From: VRUE01 sp963706605
Lineage (GTDB): Bacteria > Actinomycetota > Thermoleophilia > Solirubrobacterales > 70-9
DNA length: 64,000 bases
Assembly (NCBI GenBank): GCA_963706605.1
Contig: OY970165.1
Location: 248,001 to 312,000 of the forward strand
Direction of reading: 5' to 3'
Shown: positions 48,537 to 55,790 of the stretch, in pieces
How positions within the stretch are numbered: the stretch's first letter is position 1
Layout: every line of letters starts with the position of its first letter
Program-made: the position numbers and the translations under genes
The notes under the pieces: model-generated
Databases searched by the model: none
What the model was told of the DNA's origin: nothing
The model's input: only the letters and a program-made list of their open reading frames with translations

Positions 48537-50345
48537 TCAGCCGAGGCGCTGCTCCAAGTCCTTCAGCTGCGCTTTCAGCTGGTCAGGCAGCTTGTCGCCG
48601 AAGCGGGCGAGATGCTCCTTGACCTGGGGCAGTTGCTGCTTGAAGAGGTCGGCGTCGACGGAGAGCAGCTCGCGCATCGCCTCGTCTGAAATCTCGAGGC
48701 CATCCGTGTCGATCTCTCCTTCGGCGGGAAGCAGGCCGATCGACGACTCGACCGTCTGCCCGTCTCCCTCGCAGCGGCGGAACACCCACTCGAGCACGCG
48801 GCTGTTCTCGCCGAAGCCCGGCCAGATGAACTTGCCGTCCTCGTCTTTGCGGAACCAGTTGACGAGGAAGATCTTCGGCAGCTTCGCCCCCTCGCGCTCG
48901 CCGAGCTTCAGCCAGTGGCCGAAGTAGTCGGCCATGTTGTAGCCGCCGAAAGGCAGCATCGCCATCGGGTCGAAGCGCAGCTGTCCGACCTCGCCCACAG
49001 CGGCAGCGGTCGTCTCGACCGACATCGTCGCGCCGAGGAAGGTGCCGTGCTCCCAGTCGAAGGCCTCAGCCACCAGCGGCACCGCGGTGGCGCGCCGCCC
49101 GCCGAAGAGGAAGGCGTCGATCGGCACCCCGGCCGGGTTCTCCCACTCGGGCGCGATGCAGGGGCACTGTGACGCCGGCGTCGTGAAGCGGGCGTTGGGA
49201 TGCGCGGCGGGAGTCTCGGAGTCCGGCGTCCAGTCATTGCCGTGCCAGTCGATCGCATGCGCAGGTTGGTCGCCGGTCATCCCCTCCCACCAGATGTCGC
49301 CGTCGTCGGTCTTGGCGCAGTTGGTGAAGATCGAGTTGCGCTCGATCGTCCCCATCGCATTCGGATTCGTCTTGTGGCTGGTGTTCGGCGCAACGCCGAA
49401 GAAGCCCGCCTCGGGGTTGACCGCGTAGAGCCGACCGTCCTCGCCGAACTTCATCCAGGCGATGTCATCGCCGATCGTCTCCGCGGTCCAGCCCTCGAGG
49501 GTCGGAATGAGCATCGCCAGGTTGGTCTTGCCGGATGCCGAGGGAAAGGCGCCGGTGACGTACTTGACCTTGCCCTCTGGCGAGGTCAGTTTGAGGATCA
49601 GCATGTGCTCGGCCATCCAGCCCTCGTCGCGGGCCATCGCCGAGGCGATCCGCAGCGCGAAGCACTTCTTGCCCAGCAGGGCGTTGCCGCCGTAGCCCGA
49701 GCCGAAGGACCAGATCTCGCGCGTCTCGGGGTAATGGACGATGTACTTGTTGTCGGCATTGCAGGGCCAGGGAACGTCCTCCTGGCCCTCGGCCAGCGGC
49801 ATCCCGACCGAGTGCACGCAGGGAACGAACTCGCCGCTGGTGCCGAGCACGTCGAGCGCGCCCTTGCCCATCCGGGTCATGATCCGCATCGAGGTCGCGA
49901 CGTAGGCAGAGTCGGTGAGCTGGACCCCGATGTGGGCGATCGGCGAGCCGAGCGGGCCCATCGAGAAGGGGACGACGTACATCGTGCGGCCCGCCATACA
50001 GCCCTTGAACAGGCCGTCGAGCGTCTTGCGCATCTCGTCCGGGTCGCACCAGTTGTTGGTCGGCCCGGCATCCTCCTCGCGTGCAGAGCAAATGAAGGTG
50101 CGGTCCTCGACACGGGCGACGTCACCAGGGTCAGAGAGGGCGAGATACGAGTTGGGGCGCTTGGCGTCGGAGAGGCGCTCAAAGGTGCCCGCCTCGATCA
50201 GCGTCTGGGCGAGGGCGTCGTACTCCTCGGCTGAGCCGTCGCACCAGTGGATGGCGTCCGGCTTGGTCAGGTCAGCGACCCGGCTGACCCAGTCGAGAAG
50301 CTTGGCATGGGTGGTCGGCGCGTTGGCCGTCGTCGTCTGGCTCAT
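48537..50345 (-). CDS. pckG: Phosphoenolpyruvate carboxykinase (GTP)
   Basis: 602-aa GTP-dependent PEPCK: oxaloacetate + GTP to PEP + CO2 + GDP, the entry to gluconeogenesis. Motifs: FGSGYGGNALLGKKCFALRIAS, the kinase-1a P-loop GAFPSASGKTNLAML with the mobile catalytic Cys replaced by the A-S of this stretch, kinase-2-type TIGDDIAWMKFGEDG, and GVPIDAFLFGGRRA. Length is normal for the family. Start ATG 50345, 10 nt after the DUF4333 gene on the same strand. With mcl1 and sucCD nearby it fits growth on acetate-derived carbon. Confidence 0.95.
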   Translation of the reverse strand: MSQTTTANAPTTHAKLLDWVSRVADLTKPDAIHWCDGSAEEYDALAQTLIEAGTFERLSDAKRPNSYLALSDPGDVARVEDRTFICSAREEDAGPTNNWCDPDEMRKTLDGLFKGCMAGRTMYVVPFSMGPLGSPIAHIGVQLTDSAYVATSMRIMTRMGKGALDVLGTSGEFVPCVHSVGMPLAEGQEDVPWPCNADNKYIVHYPETREIWSFGSGYGGNALLGKKCFALRIASAMARDEGWMAEHMLILKLTSPEGKVKYVTGAFPSASGKTNLAMLIPTLEGWTAETIGDDIAWMKFGEDGRLYAVNPEAGFFGVAPNTSHKTNPNAMGTIERNSIFTNCAKTDDGDIWWEGMTGDQPAHAIDWHGNDWTPDSETPAAHPNARFTTPASQCPCIAPEWENPAGVPIDAFLFGGRRATAVPLVAEAFDWEHGTFLGATMSVETTAAAVGEVGQLRFDPMAMLPFGGYNMADYFGHWLKLGEREGAKLPKIFLVNWFRKDEDGKFIWPGFGENSRVLEWVFRRCEGDGQTVESSIGLLPAEGEIDTDGLEISDEAMRELLSVDADLFKQQLPQVKEHLARFGDKLPDQLKAQLKDLEQRLG

Positions 50346-50355
50346 CCGAGGCACT

Positions 50356-50658
50356 TTACTTATCGGGCTTGAGGTCGGTGACTTCGACGTCGGCATCGGA
50401 GTTGATGATCTTCAGCGTCGCCGTCTCCTGCTTGCCACCGGCCAGGCTCACCGTGCAATCGAAGGTCTTGCCCGCCTTTACCTCGACGTCCGAGGGGCAG
50501 TCGACCGAGGAGACCTTCTGGCCGACCGACTTCTGTAGGTTTTCTTCGATCGCCGCCTCCGTCTTGGCGCTGTCGATCACAGTTTCCCCGCAGCCGACCG
50601 CGAGAAACGCGACAGCGAGCAGCACCGCGACCGCGGCACACCGGCCCAACCAGCTCAT
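50356..50658 (-). CDS. DUF4333 lipoprotein
   Basis: 100-aa actinobacterial lipoprotein: signal peptide with lipobox AFLAVGCG (Cys23), then the small DUF4333 domain (AIEENLQKSVGQKVSSVDCPSDVEVKAGKTFDCTVSLAGGKQETATLKI) with two Cys that probably form a disulfide. GAAGGGAG precedes the ATG. Only 10 nt separate it from pckG, so the two are likely co-transcribed, an unexpected pairing of an envelope protein with a gluconeogenic enzyme. Function unknown. Confidence 0.85.
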   Translation of the reverse strand: MSWLGRCAAVAVLLAVAFLAVGCGETVIDSAKTEAAIEENLQKSVGQKVSSVDCPSDVEVKAGKTFDCTVSLAGGKQETATLKIINSDADVEVTDLKPDK

Positions 50659-50721
50659 CTTTCTCCCTTCCAGAGGATCTCGCGAGGAAGTATCCCAGGG
50701 GCCCCGACTGCGATCGCGCCG

Positions 50722-52677
50722 CTACTGCCCGCGGTCGAAGAGTTCAGAGAACGGGTTGAGCGATCGTGCCCTGCGGTAGTCGCGCACCGCGGCGGACGCA
50801 TCACCGCGCTCGGCCTCGATCCGCGACAGCACCAGCCAGGTGCGCCAGTTGGTCGACTCTCGTTCGGTTGCGGCGCGGGCGGCCGCGGTAGCGGCGGCGA
50901 GTTCGCCTTGTGACTCGAGGACCAGGGCCTCCTGCAGGCGCGGGCTCGCCGCATCGGGCTGGGCGCGCTGAGCGCTGCGGGCAGCGCTCAGCGCGGCAGG
51001 CAGATCGCCGGCGCGGGCGTCGGCCTCGCTCTGGCGCACGAAGGCGGTCGAGGCGAGCGGGATGGCGATCGCGGCGATCACCACAAGCGCAACCAGGGCA
51101 AAGGCGGCGCGCAGCGGCAACCTCAAGCCTCCACTTTCGCTCTGCTCGGCGCCCTCGTCGACCGTGACCAAGGTTGCAGCAAGCAACAGGAAGGCGACCG
51201 CCAGAACCGGGATCTGCCACATCCAGTCGGTGATCGCAGTGATGCAGAACGCCATGCAGCCCGCCAGCGCCGCAGCAAGCTCCGGCCGCTGCCGCCCCGC
51301 GCGCAGGACGTTCCGACCGCCTCCCCCCAGCACTGCCACGAGGAATGCAGCCAGCACCAGCAGCCCGACGATCCCCAGCTCACCGAGGGTCTGCAGGTAG
51401 AGCGAGTGGGTGTCGTGGACGTTCTCCGCGACGTCGCCGTTGCGCGTCCACCAGTACTCGAAGGTGCCGGAGCCGGTGCCGGTCAACGGCTTGCTCGCGT
51501 TCTCCCTGACCGCGGCGCTCCAGAACTGGTATCGACTCTCGCCGGCGACGCTGCCGAGTCGTTCCGTCCCCTTGCCCGGGCCCTCCCCCCGCTTGAATTC
51601 GGCCCAGCCGTCAGACGCCCGGCCGGGCGCGTCGACGGCCGCGGCGGCGATCAGCACCACCAGTACCGCCACTGCCACGGCCACCATCGACCGATGGCGG
51701 GAGACGACCGTCCAGCGCGGCCGCCGGCCGCCGCGCAGGGCAGCTGACAGACCCGCCTGCGCCAGGCCCACCACCAGGCAGACGACCAGCGTGAGCATCA
51801 GCATCTCGTTGCCCTGCTGATGGGCGGTCTCGTTGAGCAGGCCGTGCTGCAGAGCATCGCGATGGGACGCAGCAACGATCAGGACGGTGCCCCCCACACC
51901 TGCGAGCAGCGCGGTGAACAGCTTCGGTAGCCGGTCGGGCGTAAAGGCGAGAAACACCGCAAGGGCGACGAAGGTCGCCGCAATGCCCCCGCGCGAGAGG
52001 GTGAAGAAGGCGGTAAGCGCAATCGCGGGGAACGCCGCAGCCGCCAGCGCTCGGACGGCGATCGACCTCGCGCAGGTCGCGACCTGGAGCAACAGCGGTG
52101 CGCCGATCGCGATCAGGCCGGCGAGGCCGTTCCAGTAGTTCAGGGGATAAGAGAGCCGTTCGCGGCCGCTGGAGAGAAACTGCGCCGTTTCGTGTGAGGT
52201 GGGAAACCAGGCCGGGTGCAGGCGTGACAACAGGGCCGCGATGGCGATGACGGCGATCCCGGCGGCAACCGCGGCGACCATCCGGCGGGCGCCGGCGCTG
52301 CCGGCGCCGAAGACGGCGAGAGCAAAGACACCGAGGTAACCACTGACGCGGGCGACGTCGGCGAAGGTGCGCTCGGCGCTCTCGGTCCAGCTCAGGCTGA
52401 GGGCCGTCCAGACGACGAAGGCGGCAAACAGTGCCAGCGCGACACAGGCAAGGATCGAGGGGCGGCGACGCGGCAGGGCGCCAACCACGACACCGGCGAG
52501 CAACAGCCACCAGACCGCAATCCCGACCCGGTCGTGGACGAGCGGGTCATAGCCGCCACCTTCGAGGCCGAGGTAGACGACGAGGCCGAAGCCGAGCGCC
52601 CACGTCGCCACCGCGCCCCAATCGACCCTGCGGACATATTCCTGCGCGGCGCTGGACCGCATCGTTGACGAGTGCAT
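50722..52677 (-). CDS. O-antigen ligase/polymerase-like protein with C-terminal TPR
   Basis: 651-aa membrane protein with about 12 hydrophobic segments in residues 20-530, an O-antigen ligase (Wzy_C) type large loop around residues 355-420 (ESRYQFWSAAVRENASKPLTGTGSGTFEYWWTRNGDVAENVHDTHSLYLQTLGELGIVG with the conserved H and R) and a C-terminal helical-repeat region of TPR type (PDAASPRLQEALVLESQGELAAATAAARAATERESTNWRTWLVLSRIEAERGDASAAVRDYRRA). It attaches or polymerises glycans outside the membrane; the second such enzyme in the window. Divergent from 52755. Confidence 0.85.
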   Translation of the reverse strand: MHSSTMRSSAAQEYVRRVDWGAVATWALGFGLVVYLGLEGGGYDPLVHDRVGIAVWWLLLAGVVVGALPRRRPSILACVALALFAAFVVWTALSLSWTESAERTFADVARVSGYLGVFALAVFGAGSAGARRMVAAVAAGIAVIAIAALLSRLHPAWFPTSHETAQFLSSGRERLSYPLNYWNGLAGLIAIGAPLLLQVATCARSIAVRALAAAAFPAIALTAFFTLSRGGIAATFVALAVFLAFTPDRLPKLFTALLAGVGGTVLIVAASHRDALQHGLLNETAHQQGNEMLMLTLVVCLVVGLAQAGLSAALRGGRRPRWTVVSRHRSMVAVAVAVLVVLIAAAAVDAPGRASDGWAEFKRGEGPGKGTERLGSVAGESRYQFWSAAVRENASKPLTGTGSGTFEYWWTRNGDVAENVHDTHSLYLQTLGELGIVGLLVLAAFLVAVLGGGGRNVLRAGRQRPELAAALAGCMAFCITAITDWMWQIPVLAVAFLLLAATLVTVDEGAEQSESGGLRLPLRAAFALVALVVIAAIAIPLASTAFVRQSEADARAGDLPAALSAARSAQRAQPDAASPRLQEALVLESQGELAAATAAARAATERESTNWRTWLVLSRIEAERGDASAAVRDYRRARSLNPFSELFDRGQ

Positions 52678-52754
52678 GCGGTTCTATGCTACGAGTGAGC
52701 CCCGGACAGAGCGGCGCCGTGTCGGCGCATTGGGCTTGGGCTGGGGACAAAAAT

Positions 52755-53351
52755 ATGAACGCGTCCAGGATTCGACTCTCGTTGGCGGCAACTGTGATCG
52801 TTGCCCTTTCGGCTGCCCCTGCCGCGGCAGCGGCCGAAGAAGCGGTGGTGCCGCCAAGCAACTCCGCCGCCACCCAGTACACCGAGACCTTCCCGACCTC
52901 GGGCGGCGACAAGAAGACCGACGAGAAGCCCAGCCATCGCTCCCCCACCAAGGTCTTGGGCAAGCACAACACCCAAAAGCTTCAGAAGCAGGGGCCGGAA
53001 GGCCAGGCCGCAGCCGAAGCCGCGGCTGCGACGGCCCCGGTCTCCGTTGCCACGCCGCCCCAACCAGCACCCACGCCCTCCAGGCCAAGCAGCGGTAGCA
53101 ACGGCAGTGCTAGCGGCGGACAGAGCAACGGCAGTGACGGAGCGAACACCCCGCAAGAGGAAAGCGGGAAAAGCACCGCCCATCCACCCGCACCCGAGCC
53201 GGCCGGGTCTTCCGGCATCGGTGCGGCACTCGGACAGGCGACCGGGCTCTCCTCTGCCGGGACGTCAGGCCCCCTGCTGCCGCTGTTGATCCTCGCCACG
53301 CTGGTCTGGTCGCTCGCCTACCTCTGGCGACAGAGGCGACAGGCCGGCTGA
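52755..53351 (+). CDS. Secreted low-complexity protein with C-terminal membrane anchor
   Basis: 198 aa. Signal peptide (RIRLSLAATVIVALSAAPAAAAA), a Lys/Thr/Gln-rich stretch, then a long Ser/Gly/Pro/Asn-rich disordered part (PSRPSSGSNGSASGGQSNGSDG) and a C-terminal transmembrane helix (GPLLPLLILATLVWSLAYLW) followed by basic residues RQRRQ, the layout of a wall-spanning, membrane-anchored protein; no LPxTG motif. The start is ATG 52755; the frame is open far upstream but that part has shadow-like composition. TATGCT at 52685-52690 may be a -10. Function unknown. Confidence 0.7.
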   Translation: MNASRIRLSLAATVIVALSAAPAAAAAEEAVVPPSNSAATQYTETFPTSGGDKKTDEKPSHRSPTKVLGKHNTQKLQKQGPEGQAAAEAAAATAPVSVATPPQPAPTPSRPSSGSNGSASGGQSNGSDGANTPQEESGKSTAHPPAPEPAGSSGIGAALGQATGLSSAGTSGPLLPLLILATLVWSLAYLWRQRRQAG

Positions 53352-53416
53352 GACAAGCCCGGCCGGCGACACTGAAACCGAGCCGGCATCCCTTCAGATA
53401 GGGTTCCGCGCCGCGC

Positions 53417-54634
53417 ATGCGCTTCTACGAGTACGAGGCACGCAAGATCGTCGAGCTGGCGGGAATTCCCGTCACCAAGTACGGCTTCTGTCAGACCGCC
53501 GAGGAGGCCCGCGCGGCCGCCGAGGAGATCGGTGGGCCTGTCGTGATCAAGTCGCAGGTGCTGAGCGGTGGCCGGATGAAGGCGGGCGGCGTCAAGTTCG
53601 CCGACACGCCCGAGGAGGCCGCCGAGCACGCCGAGGCGATCCTGAAGCTCGAGATCAACGGCCACATGCCGCGCGGCGTCCTCGTCGACCCCAAAGCCGA
53701 GGTCAAGCAGGAGTACTACGCGAGCGTCGTCTGGGACGGCACCGCGAAGCGGCCGTTGATGCTGTTCAGCGACATGGGCGGCATCGACATCGAGGAGGTC
53801 GCCGAGACCCACCCCGACCACGTCGGCCGCGGCCACGTGACCAACCTGATGCCGATCCCGGACTTCGAGGCCAAGCAGACGATCGCCGCGACCGGCGTCA
53901 CCGGCTCGCAGCTGAACCGCGCCACCCCGATCCTGGCCAAGCTCGCCCGCCTTTTCCGCGACTACGACATGACCCTGGCCGAGATCAACCCGCTGGCCGA
54001 GCTGACCGACGGCAGCTTCGTCGCCCTCGACGCCCATATGGAGATGGAGAACGAGGCGGTCGGCCGCCAGAAGGGCCTGCTGCGCAAGCAGCTGGAGATC
54101 GCCGAGGAGGACACCCGCGAGACCTATGAGCCCTCCGAGTTCGAGCGCAACGTGGCGGCGATCGACGCCGCCGACCACCGCGGCGTGATCCAGGGCAAGG
54201 ACCACGGCTTCGAGGGCAACCTGGGGCTGGTGATCGGCGCCGGCGGGGGCTCGCTGACGCTGACCGACGCGGTCCGCAGCCAGGGCGGCAAGCCGGCCAA
54301 CTACTCCGAGATCGGCGGCAACCCCTCGGTCGCCAAGGCCTGCGGCCTGGCCAAGCAGGTGCTCCAAAAGGACGGGGTCGAGAAGATTGCCGTGATGATG
54401 TCGATCGTCTCCAACACCCGCGTCGACATCGTCGCCCGCGGCGTGATCAAGGCCTGCCTGGAGCTGGGCAAGGACCCCGGCGAGACGATCGCGATCTTCC
54501 GCATCCCCGGCGCCTGGGAGGACGAGGGCTTCAAGATCCTCGATCGCTACGGGGTCGAGTACTGCGACCGCTCGGTCTCGATGTGGGAGGCGGCCGGACG
54601 CGCCGTCGCCAAGATCCAGGGAGCTCCGGCATGA
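53417..54634 (+). CDS. sucC: Succinyl-CoA synthetase (ADP/GDP-forming) beta subunit
   Basis: 405-aa ATP-grasp subunit of the TCA-cycle enzyme making succinate and ATP/GTP from succinyl-CoA. Landmarks: FYEYEARKIVELAGIPVTKYGF, GGPVVIKSQVLSGGRMKAGGV, LAEINPLAELTDGSFVALDAHMEMENEA, GLVIGAGGGSLTLTDAVRSQGGKPANYSEIGGNPS. The last Gly-rich block is the canonical subunit-contact and phosphohistidine-facing loop. Its stop overlaps sucD (ATGA). A malate-CoA ligase activity is the family alternative; the sucD neighbour and length favour SucC. Confidence 0.92.
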   Translation: MRFYEYEARKIVELAGIPVTKYGFCQTAEEARAAAEEIGGPVVIKSQVLSGGRMKAGGVKFADTPEEAAEHAEAILKLEINGHMPRGVLVDPKAEVKQEYYASVVWDGTAKRPLMLFSDMGGIDIEEVAETHPDHVGRGHVTNLMPIPDFEAKQTIAATGVTGSQLNRATPILAKLARLFRDYDMTLAEINPLAELTDGSFVALDAHMEMENEAVGRQKGLLRKQLEIAEEDTRETYEPSEFERNVAAIDAADHRGVIQGKDHGFEGNLGLVIGAGGGSLTLTDAVRSQGGKPANYSEIGGNPSVAKACGLAKQVLQKDGVEKIAVMMSIVSNTRVDIVARGVIKACLELGKDPGETIAIFRIPGAWEDEGFKILDRYGVEYCDRSVSMWEAAGRAVAKIQGAPA

Positions 54635-55548
54635 GCATCCTGTTGAGCAAGGAGACGACCTTCATCGTCCAGGGCATCACCGGGCGCGAGGCGGTCAACC
54701 TGACCAGGGAGTGCCTCGACTACGGCTCCAAGGTGGTCGGCGGCGTCACCCCCGGCCGCAAGGGTCGCGAGGTGCACGGCGTGCCGGTCTTCGACACCGT
54801 CGCCCAGGCCGTGGAGAACTACGGCGGGCCGATCGACGGCTCGGTCGTCACCGTCCCCCCCGCCTTCACCAAGGACGCCGTCTTCGAGGCGATCCTGAAC
54901 GGGATCAAGCTGATCGTGATCGTCACCGAGCGCATCCCGCGCCGCGACGTCGCCCAGATGGTCGAGCTGGCAGATATGCACGGGGCACGGATCATCGGCC
55001 CCAACTGCCTTGGCCTGATCGTCCCCGAAATCTGCAAGATGGGCGGCATCGGCGGCCCGGCCAAAGACGCGGCCAAGGCCTACGCGCCCGGCCCGGTCGG
55101 CGTGATGAGCCGCTCCGGCGGGATGACCACCGAGATCTCCTCCTCGCTGACTCAGGCCGGCCTCGGCGTCTCCACCGCGGTCTCGATCGGCGGCGACGCG
55201 ATCATCGGCTCCACCTACGCCGAGCTGATGCCCTACTTCGAGGCCGATGAGCAGACCCAGGCGATCGTCATCTACACCGAGCCCGGCGGCCGCATGGAGG
55301 CACAACTCTCCGAATGGGTCAAGGAGAACGACAGCCGCCTGCCGATCGTCGCCTTCATGGCCGGCAAGTTCATGGACGACGAGGAGATGAAGGGGATGAG
55401 CTTCGGCCACGCAGGAACCATCGTCGAGGGCAAAGAGGACACGGCGACCGAGAAGATCGCCCGCCTCGAAGCCGCCGGCATCCGCGTCGTCGAGCGGATT
55501 GACGAGATCCCCGACGCGGTCAAACAGAAGCTTGGGGCCACCGTCTGA
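54631..55548 (+). CDS. sucD: Succinyl-CoA synthetase alpha subunit
   Basis: 305-aa CoA-binding subunit. N-terminal Rossmann domain TTFIVQGITGREAVNLTRECLDYGSKVVGGVTPGR, GARIIGPNCLGLIVPE, GPVGVMSRSGGMTTEISSSLTQAGLGVSTAVSIGGDAIIGSTYAEL, and the phosphorylated His in MSFGHAGTIV. ATG 54631 overlaps the sucC stop, and its own stop overlaps the ferredoxin ATG, so the three are translationally coupled. Confidence 0.93.
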   Translation: MSILLSKETTFIVQGITGREAVNLTRECLDYGSKVVGGVTPGRKGREVHGVPVFDTVAQAVENYGGPIDGSVVTVPPAFTKDAVFEAILNGIKLIVIVTERIPRRDVAQMVELADMHGARIIGPNCLGLIVPEICKMGGIGGPAKDAAKAYAPGPVGVMSRSGGMTTEISSSLTQAGLGVSTAVSIGGDAIIGSTYAELMPYFEADEQTQAIVIYTEPGGRMEAQLSEWVKENDSRLPIVAFMAGKFMDDEEMKGMSFGHAGTIVEGKEDTATEKIARLEAAGIRVVERIDEIPDAVKQKLGATV

Positions 55549-55781
55549 TGGCCGAGACGCTGAACAAGGTTTTCATCGAGGTCGAGGTCGACGCCGCGGT
55601 CGCCGGAGATGCCGAGCTCGCCAAGAAGCTGGCAGAAGTCTGCCCCGTCGACATCTTCGCTGCCGCTGACTCCGGCATCGAGATCGTCGAGAAGAATCTC
55701 GACGAGTGCGTCCTCTGCAACCTCTGCGTCGACGCCGCCCCGGATGGGACGGTCCGGGTCATCAAGCTCTACGAGGGTTAG
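55548..55781 (+). CDS. Ferredoxin-like [4Fe-4S] protein, 77 aa
   Basis: Small electron carrier with one probable [4Fe-4S] site: CxxCxxC in ECVLCNLC plus a CP cysteine (EVCPVDIF) about 20 residues before, in the order seen in one half of bacterial ferredoxins. The N-terminal half is IEVEVDAAVAGDAELAKKLAEVC. Start overlaps the sucD stop (TGATG). Its operon position suggests a partner for a ferredoxin-dependent 2-oxoacid oxidoreductase that supplies succinyl-CoA; no such oxidoreductase is in the window. Confidence 0.8.
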   Translation: MAETLNKVFIEVEVDAAVAGDAELAKKLAEVCPVDIFAAADSGIEIVEKNLDECVLCNLCVDAAPDGTVRVIKLYEG

Positions 55782-55790
55782 CCCGGGACC

